A DNA stretch of 64,000 nt from Sphingomonas liriopis (GCF_024211255.1 NZ_JAMLDY010000005.1:124001-188000); one strand, 5' to 3'. Shown: positions 9,750 through 18,402, numbered from the stretch's first letter. Notes: a model not told the origin generated them from the letters alone. Made by a program: numbers and translations.

Positions 9750-11093
9750 ATGTCGCTTCGCTTCGCCCTCCCCCTCGCGCTGCTCGCCGGCGCATCCGTC
9801 GGTGCCCAGGTTCCGCCTGCCGCCACCACCCTCACCGCCGCGCAGACCGCACTCGTTGCGAAGGCGCGCGCGAACGGCGCGACCGACCTGTCGACGCGCC
9901 CCGCCCCCGCGGGCGGCGTGACACTGGTCGGCAAGCTGGAGGGCGATCAGTTCGCGCTGTCCTTCCCCGCGGGATGGAAGGGCGACGGCCTCGTCTATGC
10001 GCACGGCTATTCGACGCCCGGCACGCCCATCGCGGTGTCCGAGGATCCGACCGGCGCGTCGACCGGGGGCGGGATGATGCGCTTCGCCTATGAGGACGGC
10101 GTCGCGGTCGGGCACAGCGCCTATGACAAGGACGGGCTGGGCGTGGAAACGGGCACCCGCAACACCAAACGGTTGCGCGATTTCCTGGTCGGGATGGGCG
10201 CAAAACGCGTCTACGCCACGGGCGATTCGATGGGCGGCAGCATCGTCGTCACCTTGCTCGAGACGTACCCGGGCGCCTTCGCCGGTGGCCTAGCGCGGTG
10301 CGGCGTCGTCGGCAGCTGGAAGACGCTGCTCACCCAGCTGTACGACATGCGCGCCGCCTACAATGTCCTGACGAAAGGCACGGCCTATGCGCTGCCGGGC
10401 GAACAGGACATCCGCCGCTCCGCGCTGTCCACGACACCGCCGGCGGGCACGGCGATGGACGCCAAGACCTATGGCTGGAGCCAGCTGACGCGGATCGCCA
10501 CCCCGGTCCTCGCGCTCTTCGCCGCCGCGAAGAAGGATCCCGCAGGGCGTGAGGCGCGCATCCTGCGTCAGGTCGCCGCGATCGGTGGATTCGACGTCGA
10601 TCCGGGGTCGATCGCCTTCCCGCTCGTCACGGTGTCGCTCGGCGCGGACGACATGGCCGCGACCGCCGGCGGCCTTCCCTATGGCAACATCGGCAAGGTC
10701 TATGCCAGCGACACGATGACCCCGGCGGAGGCGAGCGCGCTCAACCGCGGAATACAGCGTGTCGCCGCGTCTCCCGCCGCGATCGCCTATCTTACCCGCT
10801 GGCACGAGGCGAGCGGGCGAATCTCCGCGCCGCTCGTCACCATCCACAACAGCGTCGATTCGCTCGTTCCCTATGCGCAGGAGACGGTGTTCGCCGATGC
10901 CGTACGCAAAGCCGGCAAATCCGCCCTGCTCGCCGCCTACCCGGTCGCGCCGCTGCGTGCTCCCCTGCCCGTCGGCGGGGTCGAGGCCTATACGCATTGC
11001 GGCTTCACGCCCGAACAGACGAAGGCGGCGTGGAACGCCCTGCACGGCTGGATCGATAATGGCCGGCGCCCCACCGCCGACGCGGTGAAGTGA
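9750..11093 (+). CDS. Secreted alpha/beta hydrolase, paralogue of the lipoprotein hydrolase
   Basis: 447 residues. The nearby ATG at 9738 is rejected as start because a GGAG box at 9740-9743 sits six bases before the ATG at 9750, which begins a good signal peptide (ending VGAQ). The nucleophile is GDSMGGS (Ser160); HNSVDSL and THCGFTP resemble the acid and histidine regions of the 3895-5229 product. Last gene of the run. About 200 bp without a gene follow before the next start. Having one lipidated and one soluble paralogue suggests two locations for a similar reaction. Confidence 0.8.
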   Translation: MSLRFALPLALLAGASVGAQVPPAATTLTAAQTALVAKARANGATDLSTRPAPAGGVTLVGKLEGDQFALSFPAGWKGDGLVYAHGYSTPGTPIAVSEDPTGASTGGGMMRFAYEDGVAVGHSAYDKDGLGVETGTRNTKRLRDFLVGMGAKRVYATGDSMGGSIVVTLLETYPGAFAGGLARCGVVGSWKTLLTQLYDMRAAYNVLTKGTAYALPGEQDIRRSALSTTPPAGTAMDAKTYGWSQLTRIATPVLALFAAAKKDPAGREARILRQVAAIGGFDVDPGSIAFPLVTVSLGADDMAATAGGLPYGNIGKVYASDTMTPAEASALNRGIQRVAASPAAIAYLTRWHEASGRISAPLVTIHNSVDSLVPYAQETVFADAVRKAGKSALLAAYPVAPLRAPLPVGGVEAYTHCGFTPEQTKAAWNALHGWIDNGRRPTADAVK

Positions 11094-11293
11094 AGCCATG
11101 CGTTGCCCGGGGTCACGACTCGTTGATCGGAGTCACAAAAACGTAACGGCTTAAGGTGCGAGACGTATCAGCGGCATGTCACGAGGCAAACGGGTACCGC
11201 TCGTCGCGCTGAACGGCGCTTTGGTGTGACCAGCCTTGAACCACGACGCCGCGCGGAGACCAATGGTCGACAGCACCGATTGGAGGAAACCGC

Positions 11294-11653
11294 ATGACCG
11301 GCAAGATCATCACCCTGTCCGCTCTCGCAGCATCTGCCTTGGCCCTGGCGTCGCCGGCGCACGCCAGCGGCTGTAACGGGGTCGTCAACTTCTTCGTATG
11401 GGGCTGCGCGCCGTGGGACAACAATAACGGCCCCAATTATCCCTATTACAGGAAGAAGGTCGTCACGATGAAGGCGCCCGCCGGCTCCAGGATCGAGGAG
11501 AAGAACGGCGCGGCGATGATCGATATCAACGGGCAGAAATTCCCGCTCGCCAACGGCGTGATCGCGCCGGGCGGGGCCAACGTGATCGCACCGGGGGGGG
11601 CGAACGTCATCGCACCAGGCGGGGCCAACGTCCAGGTCGTGGTGCCGGGTTGA
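11294..11653 (+). CDS. Small secreted protein with VIAPGGAN octapeptide repeats
   Basis: 119 residues, not recognised as a known family. A signal peptide (~1-25, ending AHA) is followed by a two-cysteine segment (CNGVVNFFVWGC), an Asn/Tyr-rich linker, a hydrophilic domain around KAPAGSRIEEKNG, then three tandem VIAPGGAN-type octapeptides encoded by 24-bp direct repeats (~11562-11632). The ribosome-binding site GGAGG lies at 11282-11286. The downstream gene begins at or just after its stop. It may be an envelope protein; function unknown. Confidence 0.75.
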   Translation: MTGKIITLSALAASALALASPAHASGCNGVVNFFVWGCAPWDNNNGPNYPYYRKKVVTMKAPAGSRIEEKNGAAMIDINGQKFPLANGVIAPGGANVIAPGGANVIAPGGANVQVVVPG

Positions 11654-11658
11654 GCGGC

Positions 11659-12213
11659 ATGATGCTCAAGCTCGCGCTCGCTGCATCGCTGCTGGCGGCG
11701 GGGCCGGCGGCGGCGCAGTCCGGCGCGGCGGCGCGCATCGACGCGCTGTCGCTCGACCAGATCGTCGCCGCGGTCAGGGCCGGGTGCGGGCAGCTGACCG
11801 CGGCGATGACCGAGTTGCAGCGCCGCTATCCCGATCGCGTCACGGAGGTGCCGCGCTGCGACGGCGTGCCGATCACGGCCGATGCAGCGACCTACCGGAC
11901 GATGAGCGACGACGCGCTCGGCGACGAAATCACCGCGCAGTCGAGCGCCATGGAGCAGCTGGTCGCGCACGGCACCGCGCTGCGTGCGGCAGCGGCGCAG
12001 GCATCGGGGATGCCTGCCGTCAGACCGACTGCCAAGCCGTCACCTGCGCCGGTCGCCAAGGCTGCACCGCCCAAGCCTGCCGCCTTGCCCGCGCGCAAGA
12101 AGGAGTGCGAAGCGCAGCACCTCGCCGACATCCGGCTGTGCTACGACAGTGCATGCAAGATGGTCACCTATCGCCGCTGGCAGCAATGCCTCGACACCGG
12201 ACGCTATTGGTAG
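11659..12213 (+). CDS. Secreted protein with a C-terminal four-cysteine TGRYW motif
   Basis: 184 residues with a signal peptide (AAGPAAAQS). A central helical region is followed by a Pro/Ala/Lys-rich linker (~115-145) and a 35-residue tail with cysteines at spacing C-x10-C-x4-C-x10-C and the words CKM, TYR and TGRYW. The same tail ends the ankyrin protein at 17815-18402. A TTG at 11650 could extend it by three residues across the previous stop; the ATG at 11659 is preferred. It follows the 11294-11653 gene closely, so the two are probably co-transcribed. It converges with and overlaps the next gene by 10 bp. Function unknown. Confidence 0.75.
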   Translation: MMLKLALAASLLAAGPAAAQSGAAARIDALSLDQIVAAVRAGCGQLTAAMTELQRRYPDRVTEVPRCDGVPITADAATYRTMSDDALGDEITAQSSAMEQLVAHGTALRAAAAQASGMPAVRPTAKPSPAPVAKAAPPKPAALPARKKECEAQHLADIRLCYDSACKMVTYRRWQQCLDTGRYW

Positions 12214-13157
12214 CGCGCGGCGACGTCGTCCAGCAGGCGATCGATCGTGGCAAGCGCGCGGTCGCGCACCGGATCGATCTCGCGCAGCAGTTCGTGCCCG
12301 ACGCCGTGCGGAAAGCGGTGTAGCACGATCTCGCCGCGCGCCTGCGCGAAGCGGCGCGAGGCACGCGTGTCGGTCAACCGGTCGTCGTCCGCCGCGAGCA
12401 GCAGGACGGACAGGTCGAGCGCTGGCGCGGTCCGCGCCAGCGTCTCGAGCGCGCGGCCCGACGCGAACGCCGCCGCCAGCCAGCCCCAGCTCGGGGGGCC
12501 CAGGCGCAGTCCCGGCATGCGTTCGTGCCACCAATGCTCGTCGAGCAGCCGGCCATAGTCCGCGGTCAGCATCGCCTCCGCATCGGCGCGCGCGGCGTCG
12601 CCCGCCTTCGCGGTCCAGGCGGCGCGGCCGGGATCGGCGCGGCGGCATTGCCAGCGGGCAATGCGTTCGCTGATTCCGGCGCCGAGCGGGCTGCGGATGC
12701 GCACCATCGGCGACAGCAGCACCGCGCCCGCCGCCATGATCCGCCCCGACAGCAAGGCGTGCGCAAGCACGTTGCCGCCCATCGAATGCCCCATCGCGAC
12801 GCGCGGGGCGGGCGCGGTCCAGTCGCGCCAGAACGCCGCGAGATCGTCGATCAGGCTGGTGAAGCTGTCGAGATGCCCGACCGTGCCGTCGGCGGTCAGC
12901 CGTCCCGATCCGCCATGCCCGCGCCAGTCGAACGCGGTGACCGACCAGCCGCGGGTCTGCCAGTGCGCGAACGCTTCGAGGTGTTTCTCGAAGATGTCGC
13001 CGCGGCCGCCGAGAAACAGGAGCGCGCCCCTCGCCTGTCCGACCGCCGGCCAGTCGAAGCGGCGGATCGGCCAGCCATCGGGCGCGTGCCAATGATCGAT
13101 CGTGCTGCCCTCGGGACGACGACGACGGATCGGATGCGGCAGCGCGCTTGGTTCCAT
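12204..13157 (-). CDS. Alpha/beta hydrolase, lysophospholipase / monoacylglycerol lipase-like (PldB type)
   Basis: 317 residues, cytoplasmic. Serine-aminopeptidase-S33 fold: FDWRGHGGSG after the first strands, nucleophile GHSMGG, AADDDRLTD for the acid, and HGVGHE for the histidine. The family (PldB, monoacylglycerol lipase) removes acyl chains from lysophospholipids or monoglycerides. It stands alone on the minus strand, facing the gene to its left and with the DUF-like lipoprotein to its right on the same strand. Exact substrate unknown. Confidence 0.85.
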   Translation of the reverse strand: MEPSALPHPIRRRRPEGSTIDHWHAPDGWPIRRFDWPAVGQARGALLFLGGRGDIFEKHLEAFAHWQTRGWSVTAFDWRGHGGSGRLTADGTVGHLDSFTSLIDDLAAFWRDWTAPAPRVAMGHSMGGNVLAHALLSGRIMAAGAVLLSPMVRIRSPLGAGISERIARWQCRRADPGRAAWTAKAGDAARADAEAMLTADYGRLLDEHWWHERMPGLRLGPPSWGWLAAAFASGRALETLARTAPALDLSVLLLAADDDRLTDTRASRRFAQARGEIVLHRFPHGVGHELLREIDPVRDRALATIDRLLDDVAARYQ

Positions 13158-13200
13158 GCCGGCATATCAGGCGATCGGCGCGCCGAATTCAAGCGTTCGA

Positions 13201-14115
13201 TCAGCCGGGAAACCGTTTGAGGCAAGCGTCGGCGACCGCGGCGGCGTTGCCGGTCGCCGCGACGTACGCGGCGGCGGGCGTATAAGCGGCGGTGACCGCC
13301 GCGGCATCGACCGACAGCCTGCCGAGTGCGACCGCGACGCGCTGCGCTCCCGCCGCATAGGATCTGGCCGCCGCCGTGTCACCGGCGCCGACCGCCAGCC
13401 CGCCATGCCGGAGCGCGCCCAGCGTCGACGAACAGATCACCCCGGCTACGACCGGGTCGGCGGGCAGCGGCCGTGGCATTGCGGTCGTCGCCTTGGCATC
13501 TTCCTTGCGGCACGCGGCGGCGAAGATCTGCGCGGCGCCGTTCCGCACCAGCGGCTTCATCGCGTCGACCGCGGCGTTGGCGGCGTCGAGCGGCGGCTTG
13601 CGTGCATCATGCGCCGCCTTCCATGCGAAATAGAAGCCCTGCGGATCGTAGACCACGGCGGACCCGGGGTCGATCGCCTTGCCGCGCGCGGCATCGATCG
13701 CGACCGCCGCCGCGCATGTCGTCGCGCGCTCGTACGGCGCGGCCGGCAGGCTCGGCACCGGTTCGGCGGCGATGTCGTAGGCGGCGAAACACTGGTTGAG
13801 CGGCGTCAGCCACACCGCCTGCACCGCCTCGGTCACGGCCTTCTCGCCCCCCAGCGCCGCGAGCATGTCGTCCTTGGCACCAGGCACGAGTTCCTGGAGC
13901 CGGGTCACCTCGCCCAACTGCCTGACCTTGTCGGCGAGACGCTGCTTCGCCTCCGCCGTGCCGCCCTGCGCGGTGTTGCCGAGCGCCAGCACGCCGGCAC
14001 GCATGCACAGGATCGCGCGCGTTCGCTCGTCCCTGGGCAGATCGCCGTAATCGCGCTCGCCGCAGCCCGCGAGCAACACCGCCGCCATCGCCACGCCCGC
14101 TACCCCGCTCCGCAT
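13201..14115 (-). CDS. Predicted lipoprotein of unknown function
   Basis: 304 residues. The start at 14115 is chosen over an in-frame start at 14166 because it puts a lipobox (LLAGC) about 16 residues in and has a GGGGAG box just upstream. The rest is Ala-rich and helical, with scattered Cys residues (LCMRAGVL, CAAAVA, CFAAYD) that might pair in the periplasm. No recognisable enzyme motif. It lies 43 bp upstream of the lysophospholipase-like gene on the same strand, so they may share a transcript. Confidence 0.7.
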   Translation of the reverse strand: MRSGVAGVAMAAVLLAGCGERDYGDLPRDERTRAILCMRAGVLALGNTAQGGTAEAKQRLADKVRQLGEVTRLQELVPGAKDDMLAALGGEKAVTEAVQAVWLTPLNQCFAAYDIAAEPVPSLPAAPYERATTCAAAVAIDAARGKAIDPGSAVVYDPQGFYFAWKAAHDARKPPLDAANAAVDAMKPLVRNGAAQIFAAACRKEDAKATTAMPRPLPADPVVAGVICSSTLGALRHGGLAVGAGDTAAARSYAAGAQRVAVALGRLSVDAAAVTAAYTPAAAYVAATGNAAAVADACLKRFPG

Positions 14116-14262
14116 CCGCCGTCTCCCCTGGATATCTCCCTCGGGATGCCAGCCCGGCGCGGCCATGCGCGCATCGCGCGACCAACCTGCCCGCGGCCGC
14201 GACGAAACGGGCTTGCCAGCGCGGCAGCGAACGGGACATTCCTCGAAACCGAGGGAGCACCG

Positions 14263-15360
14263 ATGGAAGCATTGTTGCGACAGGTGATGCGCGGCACGGC
14301 GGTCAGGCTATGCGCCGTCGTGTGGACGTTCGGCTACGTGCTCGTCGCGATCACCGGCGCGGCGCAGGGCCGGTCGGGACCGGCGGCGATGTTCGTCGCC
14401 AACGTGCCGCTGCTGTTGCTTGGCATCGTCCAGTCGATCGCGCTGGGGCTGCTGTTCGACCGTCTGGCGACCGTGCCGGGCGTTGCGCGCTGGATCATCG
14501 TCGCGCTTGCCGGGATGGTCGCCGCGCTCGTGCAGACGATCGCCGACCATTATCTGCTGAGCGCGATCGCGCTGACCGTCGCGCCCGACTGGCGCGCCTG
14601 GGCGCTGGACGTGCAGCCGGGGCGCAAGTTCGCGATCCTGATCCTCTATCTGTGGACGCTCTACCTGACGATCGCGCTGATGTGGGCGCTGCGCACGTCG
14701 GACATGGCCAAGCTGAACGAAGCGCGTGCCGCCGCGTTCGCCGCGGCCGCGTCGCGCGCGGAAGCGGCGGCGCTCAGGTTGCAGCTCAACCCGCATTTCC
14801 TGTTCAACACGCTGAACGGCATCGCCAGCCTGGTCGTGCGGCGCCAGCAGGACGAGGCCGAAGAGATGATCGGCCGGCTGGCCGATTTTCTGCGCTCCTC
14901 GCTCGCCGCCGATCCGACCGCGTTGGTGCCGCTCGACCAGGAGATCGCCACGGTGCGCGCCTATCTGGCGATCGAGGAGGCACGGTTCGGGCCGCGCCTG
15001 TCGGTCAGTTACGCGATCGATCCGGCGCTTGCCTTGCTCGACGTGCCCAATTTCATCCTCCAGCCGCTGGTCGAGAACGCGATCCAGCACGGCGCGGCGC
15101 CGGTGCGCGGCGCGGTGTCGATCGCGATCGAAGCGCAGCGCGGGGAGGATATGGCGATCCTGTCGGTGACCAACCGTGCCGCGCACCGTGGCGCCGCGCC
15201 GCAGCCGCGCGCCGGGCACGGCATCGGCCTGACCAACACGCGCGCGCGGCTTGCGACGCAATATGGCGACGCGGCGCGGCTCGACGGCGGGCCGCTCGCC
15301 GACGGCTACCGCGTCGAGATCGCGCTGCCGTTCGACGCCGCGGCGCGGCGCGCGGCATGA
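14263..15360 (+). CDS. Sensor histidine kinase, LytS/YehU type
   Basis: 365 residues. About four membrane spans occupy ~15-145 with little periplasmic loop. Next comes a His_kinase domain with the phosphoacceptor in LQLNPHFLFN (His178) and an HATPase domain (VENAIQHG, then GIGLTNTRARL). It has no separate sensor domain, so it probably senses the membrane or a small ligand in it. The ribosome-binding site GGGAG lies at 14253-14257. The stop overlaps the start of the LytTR regulator (ATGA), giving a standard coupled two-component pair. Confidence 0.93.
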   Translation: MEALLRQVMRGTAVRLCAVVWTFGYVLVAITGAAQGRSGPAAMFVANVPLLLLGIVQSIALGLLFDRLATVPGVARWIIVALAGMVAALVQTIADHYLLSAIALTVAPDWRAWALDVQPGRKFAILILYLWTLYLTIALMWALRTSDMAKLNEARAAAFAAAASRAEAAALRLQLNPHFLFNTLNGIASLVVRRQQDEAEEMIGRLADFLRSSLAADPTALVPLDQEIATVRAYLAIEEARFGPRLSVSYAIDPALALLDVPNFILQPLVENAIQHGAAPVRGAVSIAIEAQRGEDMAILSVTNRAAHRGAAPQPRAGHGIGLTNTRARLATQYGDAARLDGGPLADGYRVEIALPFDAAARRAA

Positions 15361-16079
15361 GGGTGCTGATCGCCGACGACGAACCGCTGGCGCGCGCGCT
15401 GCTGCGGGCGCTGCTCGAGGATCTGTCAGGCGTGGCGGTCGCGGGCGAGGCGAGCGACGGCGAGGAGGCGATCGCGCTGGCCCGTTCGCTGGCCCCGGAC
15501 CTGGTGTTCCTCGACATCGACATGCCGCAGCTGAGCGGCATCCACGCGGCACCGACGCTGATCGATACGGGCGTCGAGGTGATCTTCGTCACCGCGCACG
15601 AGGAACATGCGATCGACGCATTCGAAGTCGGCGCGCTCGACTATATCCTGAAGCCCGTCAGTCGCCCGCGCCTGGCGCACACGGTCGAGCGGGCACAGCG
15701 CCGGCGAGCCGCGCGCGACGCCCCGACCGGGACCCCGACCACCGCACCGGGCGAGGACGGCATCTGGGTGCCGGTCCGTCACGGCGTCGCGCGCGTGGCG
15801 TTCGCCGACGTGCAGCGCGTCGAGGCGGCGCGCGATCACGTCTATTTCCACACCGCCGAGCGCGCCTATCTGCACCGCATCACGATGAGCGAGACGGCGG
15901 CGTTGCTTGCCGGCACCGGTCTGCTGCGCGTGCACCGCTCGGCCTTCATCCGCCCGGAACGCGTCGTTGCGCTGCGCCGTCATGGCAAGTCGCTCGCGCT
16001 GACGCTCGACGACGGCGCCTCGGTGCCGGTCGGCACGACCTATCGTGTCGCGACGCTCACCGCGATCCGGCCGGCCTAG
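15357..16079 (+). CDS. LytTR-family response regulator
   Basis: 240 residues. The receiver domain (1-120) has acidic residues DDE near the N terminus, phospho-acceptor Asp53 in LVFLDIDMP, and the conserved Lys in YILKPVS. The LytTR DNA-binding domain (~140-238) contains the typical VEAARDHVYFH and HRSAFI segments. Partner of the upstream LytS-like kinase (ATGA overlap). Its targets are unknown; candidates are the small envelope genes immediately convergent at 16076-17658. Its stop codon overlaps that convergent gene's end by 4 bp. Confidence 0.93.
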   Translation: MRVLIADDEPLARALLRALLEDLSGVAVAGEASDGEEAIALARSLAPDLVFLDIDMPQLSGIHAAPTLIDTGVEVIFVTAHEEHAIDAFEVGALDYILKPVSRPRLAHTVERAQRRRAARDAPTGTPTTAPGEDGIWVPVRHGVARVAFADVQRVEAARDHVYFHTAERAYLHRITMSETAALLAGTGLLRVHRSAFIRPERVVALRRHGKSLALTLDDGASVPVGTTYRVATLTAIRPA

Positions 16080-16330
16080 CGCCGGAGCGCGGCGATACCG
16101 CGCTGCACGCCGGCCACGATCATCGCGACCCCAAGGCCGATCAGCGCGGCGGGCACCGTCATCACCACCGCGAAGATCGCGAGCGTCGCCCATTCCGCCG
16201 CCCCGGCGGGCCACGGCGCCGCGGCGGCCGGCGTGCTGCGAACCGACGCGACGACGTAGCTGCCGAACAGCACGGCGAGCTCGACGGCGACGAATGCGGC
16301 GATGCCGATGGCCTTGGCAAGCCGGCCCAT
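16076..16330 (-). CDS. Small two-span membrane protein, unknown
   Basis: 84 residues when started at the ATG at 16330; the longer open frame upstream would lack a signal or any conserved start. Two hydrophobic segments (~8-28 and ~50-72) are joined by a short Pro/Ala-rich loop. No family recognised. It ends 2 bp before the start side of the next minus-strand gene and sits in a four-gene group (16076-17658), probably one transcript. Confidence 0.6.
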   Translation of the reverse strand: MGRLAKAIGIAAFVAVELAVLFGSYVVASVRSTPAAAAPWPAGAAEWATLAIFAVVMTVPAALIGLGVAMIVAGVQRGIAALRR

Positions 16331-16332
16331 CG

Positions 16333-16509
16333 CTACAGCCCGATCTCGTCGGGCCGATAGGCGCGCCCGCCATACCAGCGACGATACGATCCGTCGGCCT
16401 GTCGATAGTAGCGCCTGCCCGCGAAACGCACCGGCGTGCCCATCGCCTTGAAGCTCTGCCACGCCCCGAGCGAGAGCAGGATGAGCGTGACGACCCTGAG
16501 CCAGATCAT
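16333..16509 (-). CDS. Very small membrane-anchored protein, unknown
   Basis: 58 residues starting MIWLRVVTLI. One N-terminal membrane span, then a short basic, Tyr/Arg-rich tail (GRRYYRQADGSYRRWYGG). Its start overlaps the end of the upstream gene by 4 bp, which supports the choice. The tail, with aromatic and arginine residues alternating, would face the periplasm or cytoplasm surface. No function can be assigned. Confidence 0.55.
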   Translation of the reverse strand: MIWLRVVTLILLSLGAWQSFKAMGTPVRFAGRRYYRQADGSYRRWYGGRAYRPDEIGL

Positions 16510-16889
16510 CGCTGCGCTACCAACGTGATACCACAGGCGAACTGCGGCGTATCGGGCGCACCGTTCCCGCCCAGCGCAAGCATGTCGGCGGCGATCCAGC
16601 GCAGCGTCACCGGCCTTGCCGGTCGCCCCTTGTCGGACCAGCGCGCGACGACGCAGTCGGGGCCGTCCGCGCTCAGCCATCCGCCGCGCCGGTGTACGCT
16701 GAGCGTCGTGATCGGGAACTGCATGCTGCCGCCCTGTCGCTCGGCCAGCGCCTCGCGCGATCCGTCGGGCGACACGGCATGCGCCGCGGTGCCGGACAGG
16801 CCGTCGATCGCGATCAGCCCACCGACGGCGACGAACGGCACCAGCGCCAGCACCGCCACGACGATCAGCAACCGGACAAGCAGCGCCAT
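16506..16889 (-). CDS. Small membrane-anchored protein, unknown
   Basis: 127 residues. A strong N-terminal hydrophobic segment (~3-28) could be a signal anchor. The remainder is a mixed domain with two cysteines (GPDCVV and FACGIT) that could form a disulfide outside the membrane. It starts 4 bp after the end of the larger secreted protein upstream and overlaps the 58-residue gene downstream. Unrecognised family. Confidence 0.6.
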   Translation of the reverse strand: MALLVRLLIVVAVLALVPFVAVGGLIAIDGLSGTAAHAVSPDGSREALAERQGGSMQFPITTLSVHRRGGWLSADGPDCVVARWSDKGRPARPVTLRWIAADMLALGGNGAPDTPQFACGITLVAQR

Positions 16890-16893
16890 CGCG

Positions 16894-17658
16894 CTACCGT
16901 TTCGCCGTGCATGCAGTGCGCGCGATGTCGACGATCGGCACGCCCGCCGCCGTGCGGTTCTCGTCGCGCTCGAAGTAGACCGCAGGCGCGCCCGAACCGT
17001 CGGGTCGCAACCGTCCGACCGCGCCGGCGAACTGCCCCGAGGTCAGCCGGATGCTATCGCCGGTACCGCGTACCCAGCGACCGGCGGTATGCGCCGTGCG
17101 ATAGCTGCCGCCCGCCGACAGTTCGAGGAACCCCATGTTGGAGTAGCGCAGCGCGTAGGTCGCGGCACCGCCGCCGATCACGGTGCCGCCGATCCGCTCC
17201 TGATACGCGCAGATCAGCCGCGTGCCCGGCACCACGCCCGCCGCCGGCGCGCGGCCCGGCGCACGCCAGGCGAGCCTGCCCCTGGCATAGCCGTCGACCG
17301 AATAGACGTCGCCGGTCGGGATGAACGCACTGAGGTGTCCGTCGATACCCGTGGTCGAGCAGGGCCCTGCGATCTCGGCGCGCGCGCGTTCCCGTTCCCA
17401 GTGGAACACGCAGCGCCCGTTCTCGAGATACGATCGCGCCGGCAACAGCGCGGCGGCGAAGGTCTGCCCCCGGATCGTCACCGATCCCGTGCCATCGAAC
17501 CGCCCGCCGGCGAGCCGCGCGTCGATCGACCAGGTGCCGATCGCCTGCCCGTCCCGATCGGTCAGCACGCCGTCGCCGGTGACGGGCCCCATGTCGGGAG
17601 GCACCGGTGCCTGCGCTGCGAGCAACATCGGTGTCATCGCAGCCAACATCCAGCGCAT
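16894..17658 (-). CDS. Secreted protein of unknown function
   Basis: 254 residues from the ATG at 17658, which has a GGAGG box about 8 bases upstream and begins a signal peptide (ending LLAAQA). The longer upstream frame is not used. The body is beta-rich with repeated short strands (GTWSID, GSVTIRG, GRCVFHWE) and four or more cysteines, suggesting a disulfide-bonded periplasmic or surface domain. First gene of the group running to 16076. No catalytic motif seen. Confidence 0.65.
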   Translation of the reverse strand: MRWMLAAMTPMLLAAQAPVPPDMGPVTGDGVLTDRDGQAIGTWSIDARLAGGRFDGTGSVTIRGQTFAAALLPARSYLENGRCVFHWERERARAEIAGPCSTTGIDGHLSAFIPTGDVYSVDGYARGRLAWRAPGRAPAAGVVPGTRLICAYQERIGGTVIGGGAATYALRYSNMGFLELSAGGSYRTAHTAGRWVRGTGDSIRLTSGQFAGAVGRLRPDGSGAPAVYFERDENRTAAGVPIVDIARTACTAKR

Positions 17659-17814
17659 CGTTCGTCCTCCACGGCGCAGGATGCCAGCATCGGACATCGT
17701 GGGAAGACCGGCACGACGAACTCGGGGCACGCTGCGACGAACCTCCCGGGCGGTCGATTGTCTGCAAGCCTCGCTCTGATCGGCTGGCATTTTCCCGGGT
17801 CGCAAAGACCGTTG

Positions 17815-18402
17815 TTACCAGTAACGGCCGGTCTTCGAGCATTGCGCATGTTTTCGATAGGTGGTCATTTTGCAGGTCGTGTCGCTGCACAGGTCGTAGT
17901 CGGCCTTCCACTTCCGGTTGCAGGCAAGCTCGCCCTTGCTTTCGACTGACGGTGCTTTCGATTTAGCGATGACCGTCCCTGCCGGTCGTGCCGGCGACGA
18001 CGGCGCGCGCACGGTCGGGATGACGGGTCGCGTAGCGGTGGGACCAACGCCCTGGCGCCGTTGCACCGCCTGAAGGAGCACTGCCTTGATCATGGTCGCC
18101 GACGCCACGTTCCCCGGCGTCGATCCCCATTTGGTCTTGAGCGTCGCGTCCGCCCCGCGTTCGAGCAAAGCCTTTACCATCTCGAGGTTTCCGGCCTCTG
18201 CAGCGTAATGCAGCAGCGTCCAGCCTTCGTAATTGGGCTGATCGACCGAAAACTGTCCGCTGTCGACGAGCCGCAACGCCTCGGCATTTTCCTTGTTCAC
18301 GACATGGTGACGGGCATCGTCGAACGGATCGCTCGCTGCCCAGCTTGCAGTAAAGGCAGAGCCTGCCAGCAAAACGGCGCCAAACGTGCCTCGCCAATTC
18401 AT
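17815..18402 (-). CDS. Secreted ankyrin-repeat protein with four-cysteine TGRYW tail
   Basis: 195 residues. Signal peptide (~1-23), then two to three ankyrin repeats (NYEGWTLLHYAAEAGN, KWGSTPGNVA), a Pro/Ala-rich linker with SPARPAG, and a 35-residue C-terminal module (encoded at 17818-17922). That module has four cysteines at the same spacing as the tail of the 11659-12213 product and shares CKM, TYR, QC and TGRYW. The start at 18402 is chosen because it begins the signal peptide. The 220-bp gap to the divergent gene at 18623 should hold both promoters. Confidence 0.75.
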   Translation of the reverse strand: MNWRGTFGAVLLAGSAFTASWAASDPFDDARHHVVNKENAEALRLVDSGQFSVDQPNYEGWTLLHYAAEAGNLEMVKALLERGADATLKTKWGSTPGNVASATMIKAVLLQAVQRRQGVGPTATRPVIPTVRAPSSPARPAGTVIAKSKAPSVESKGELACNRKWKADYDLCSDTTCKMTTYRKHAQCSKTGRYW

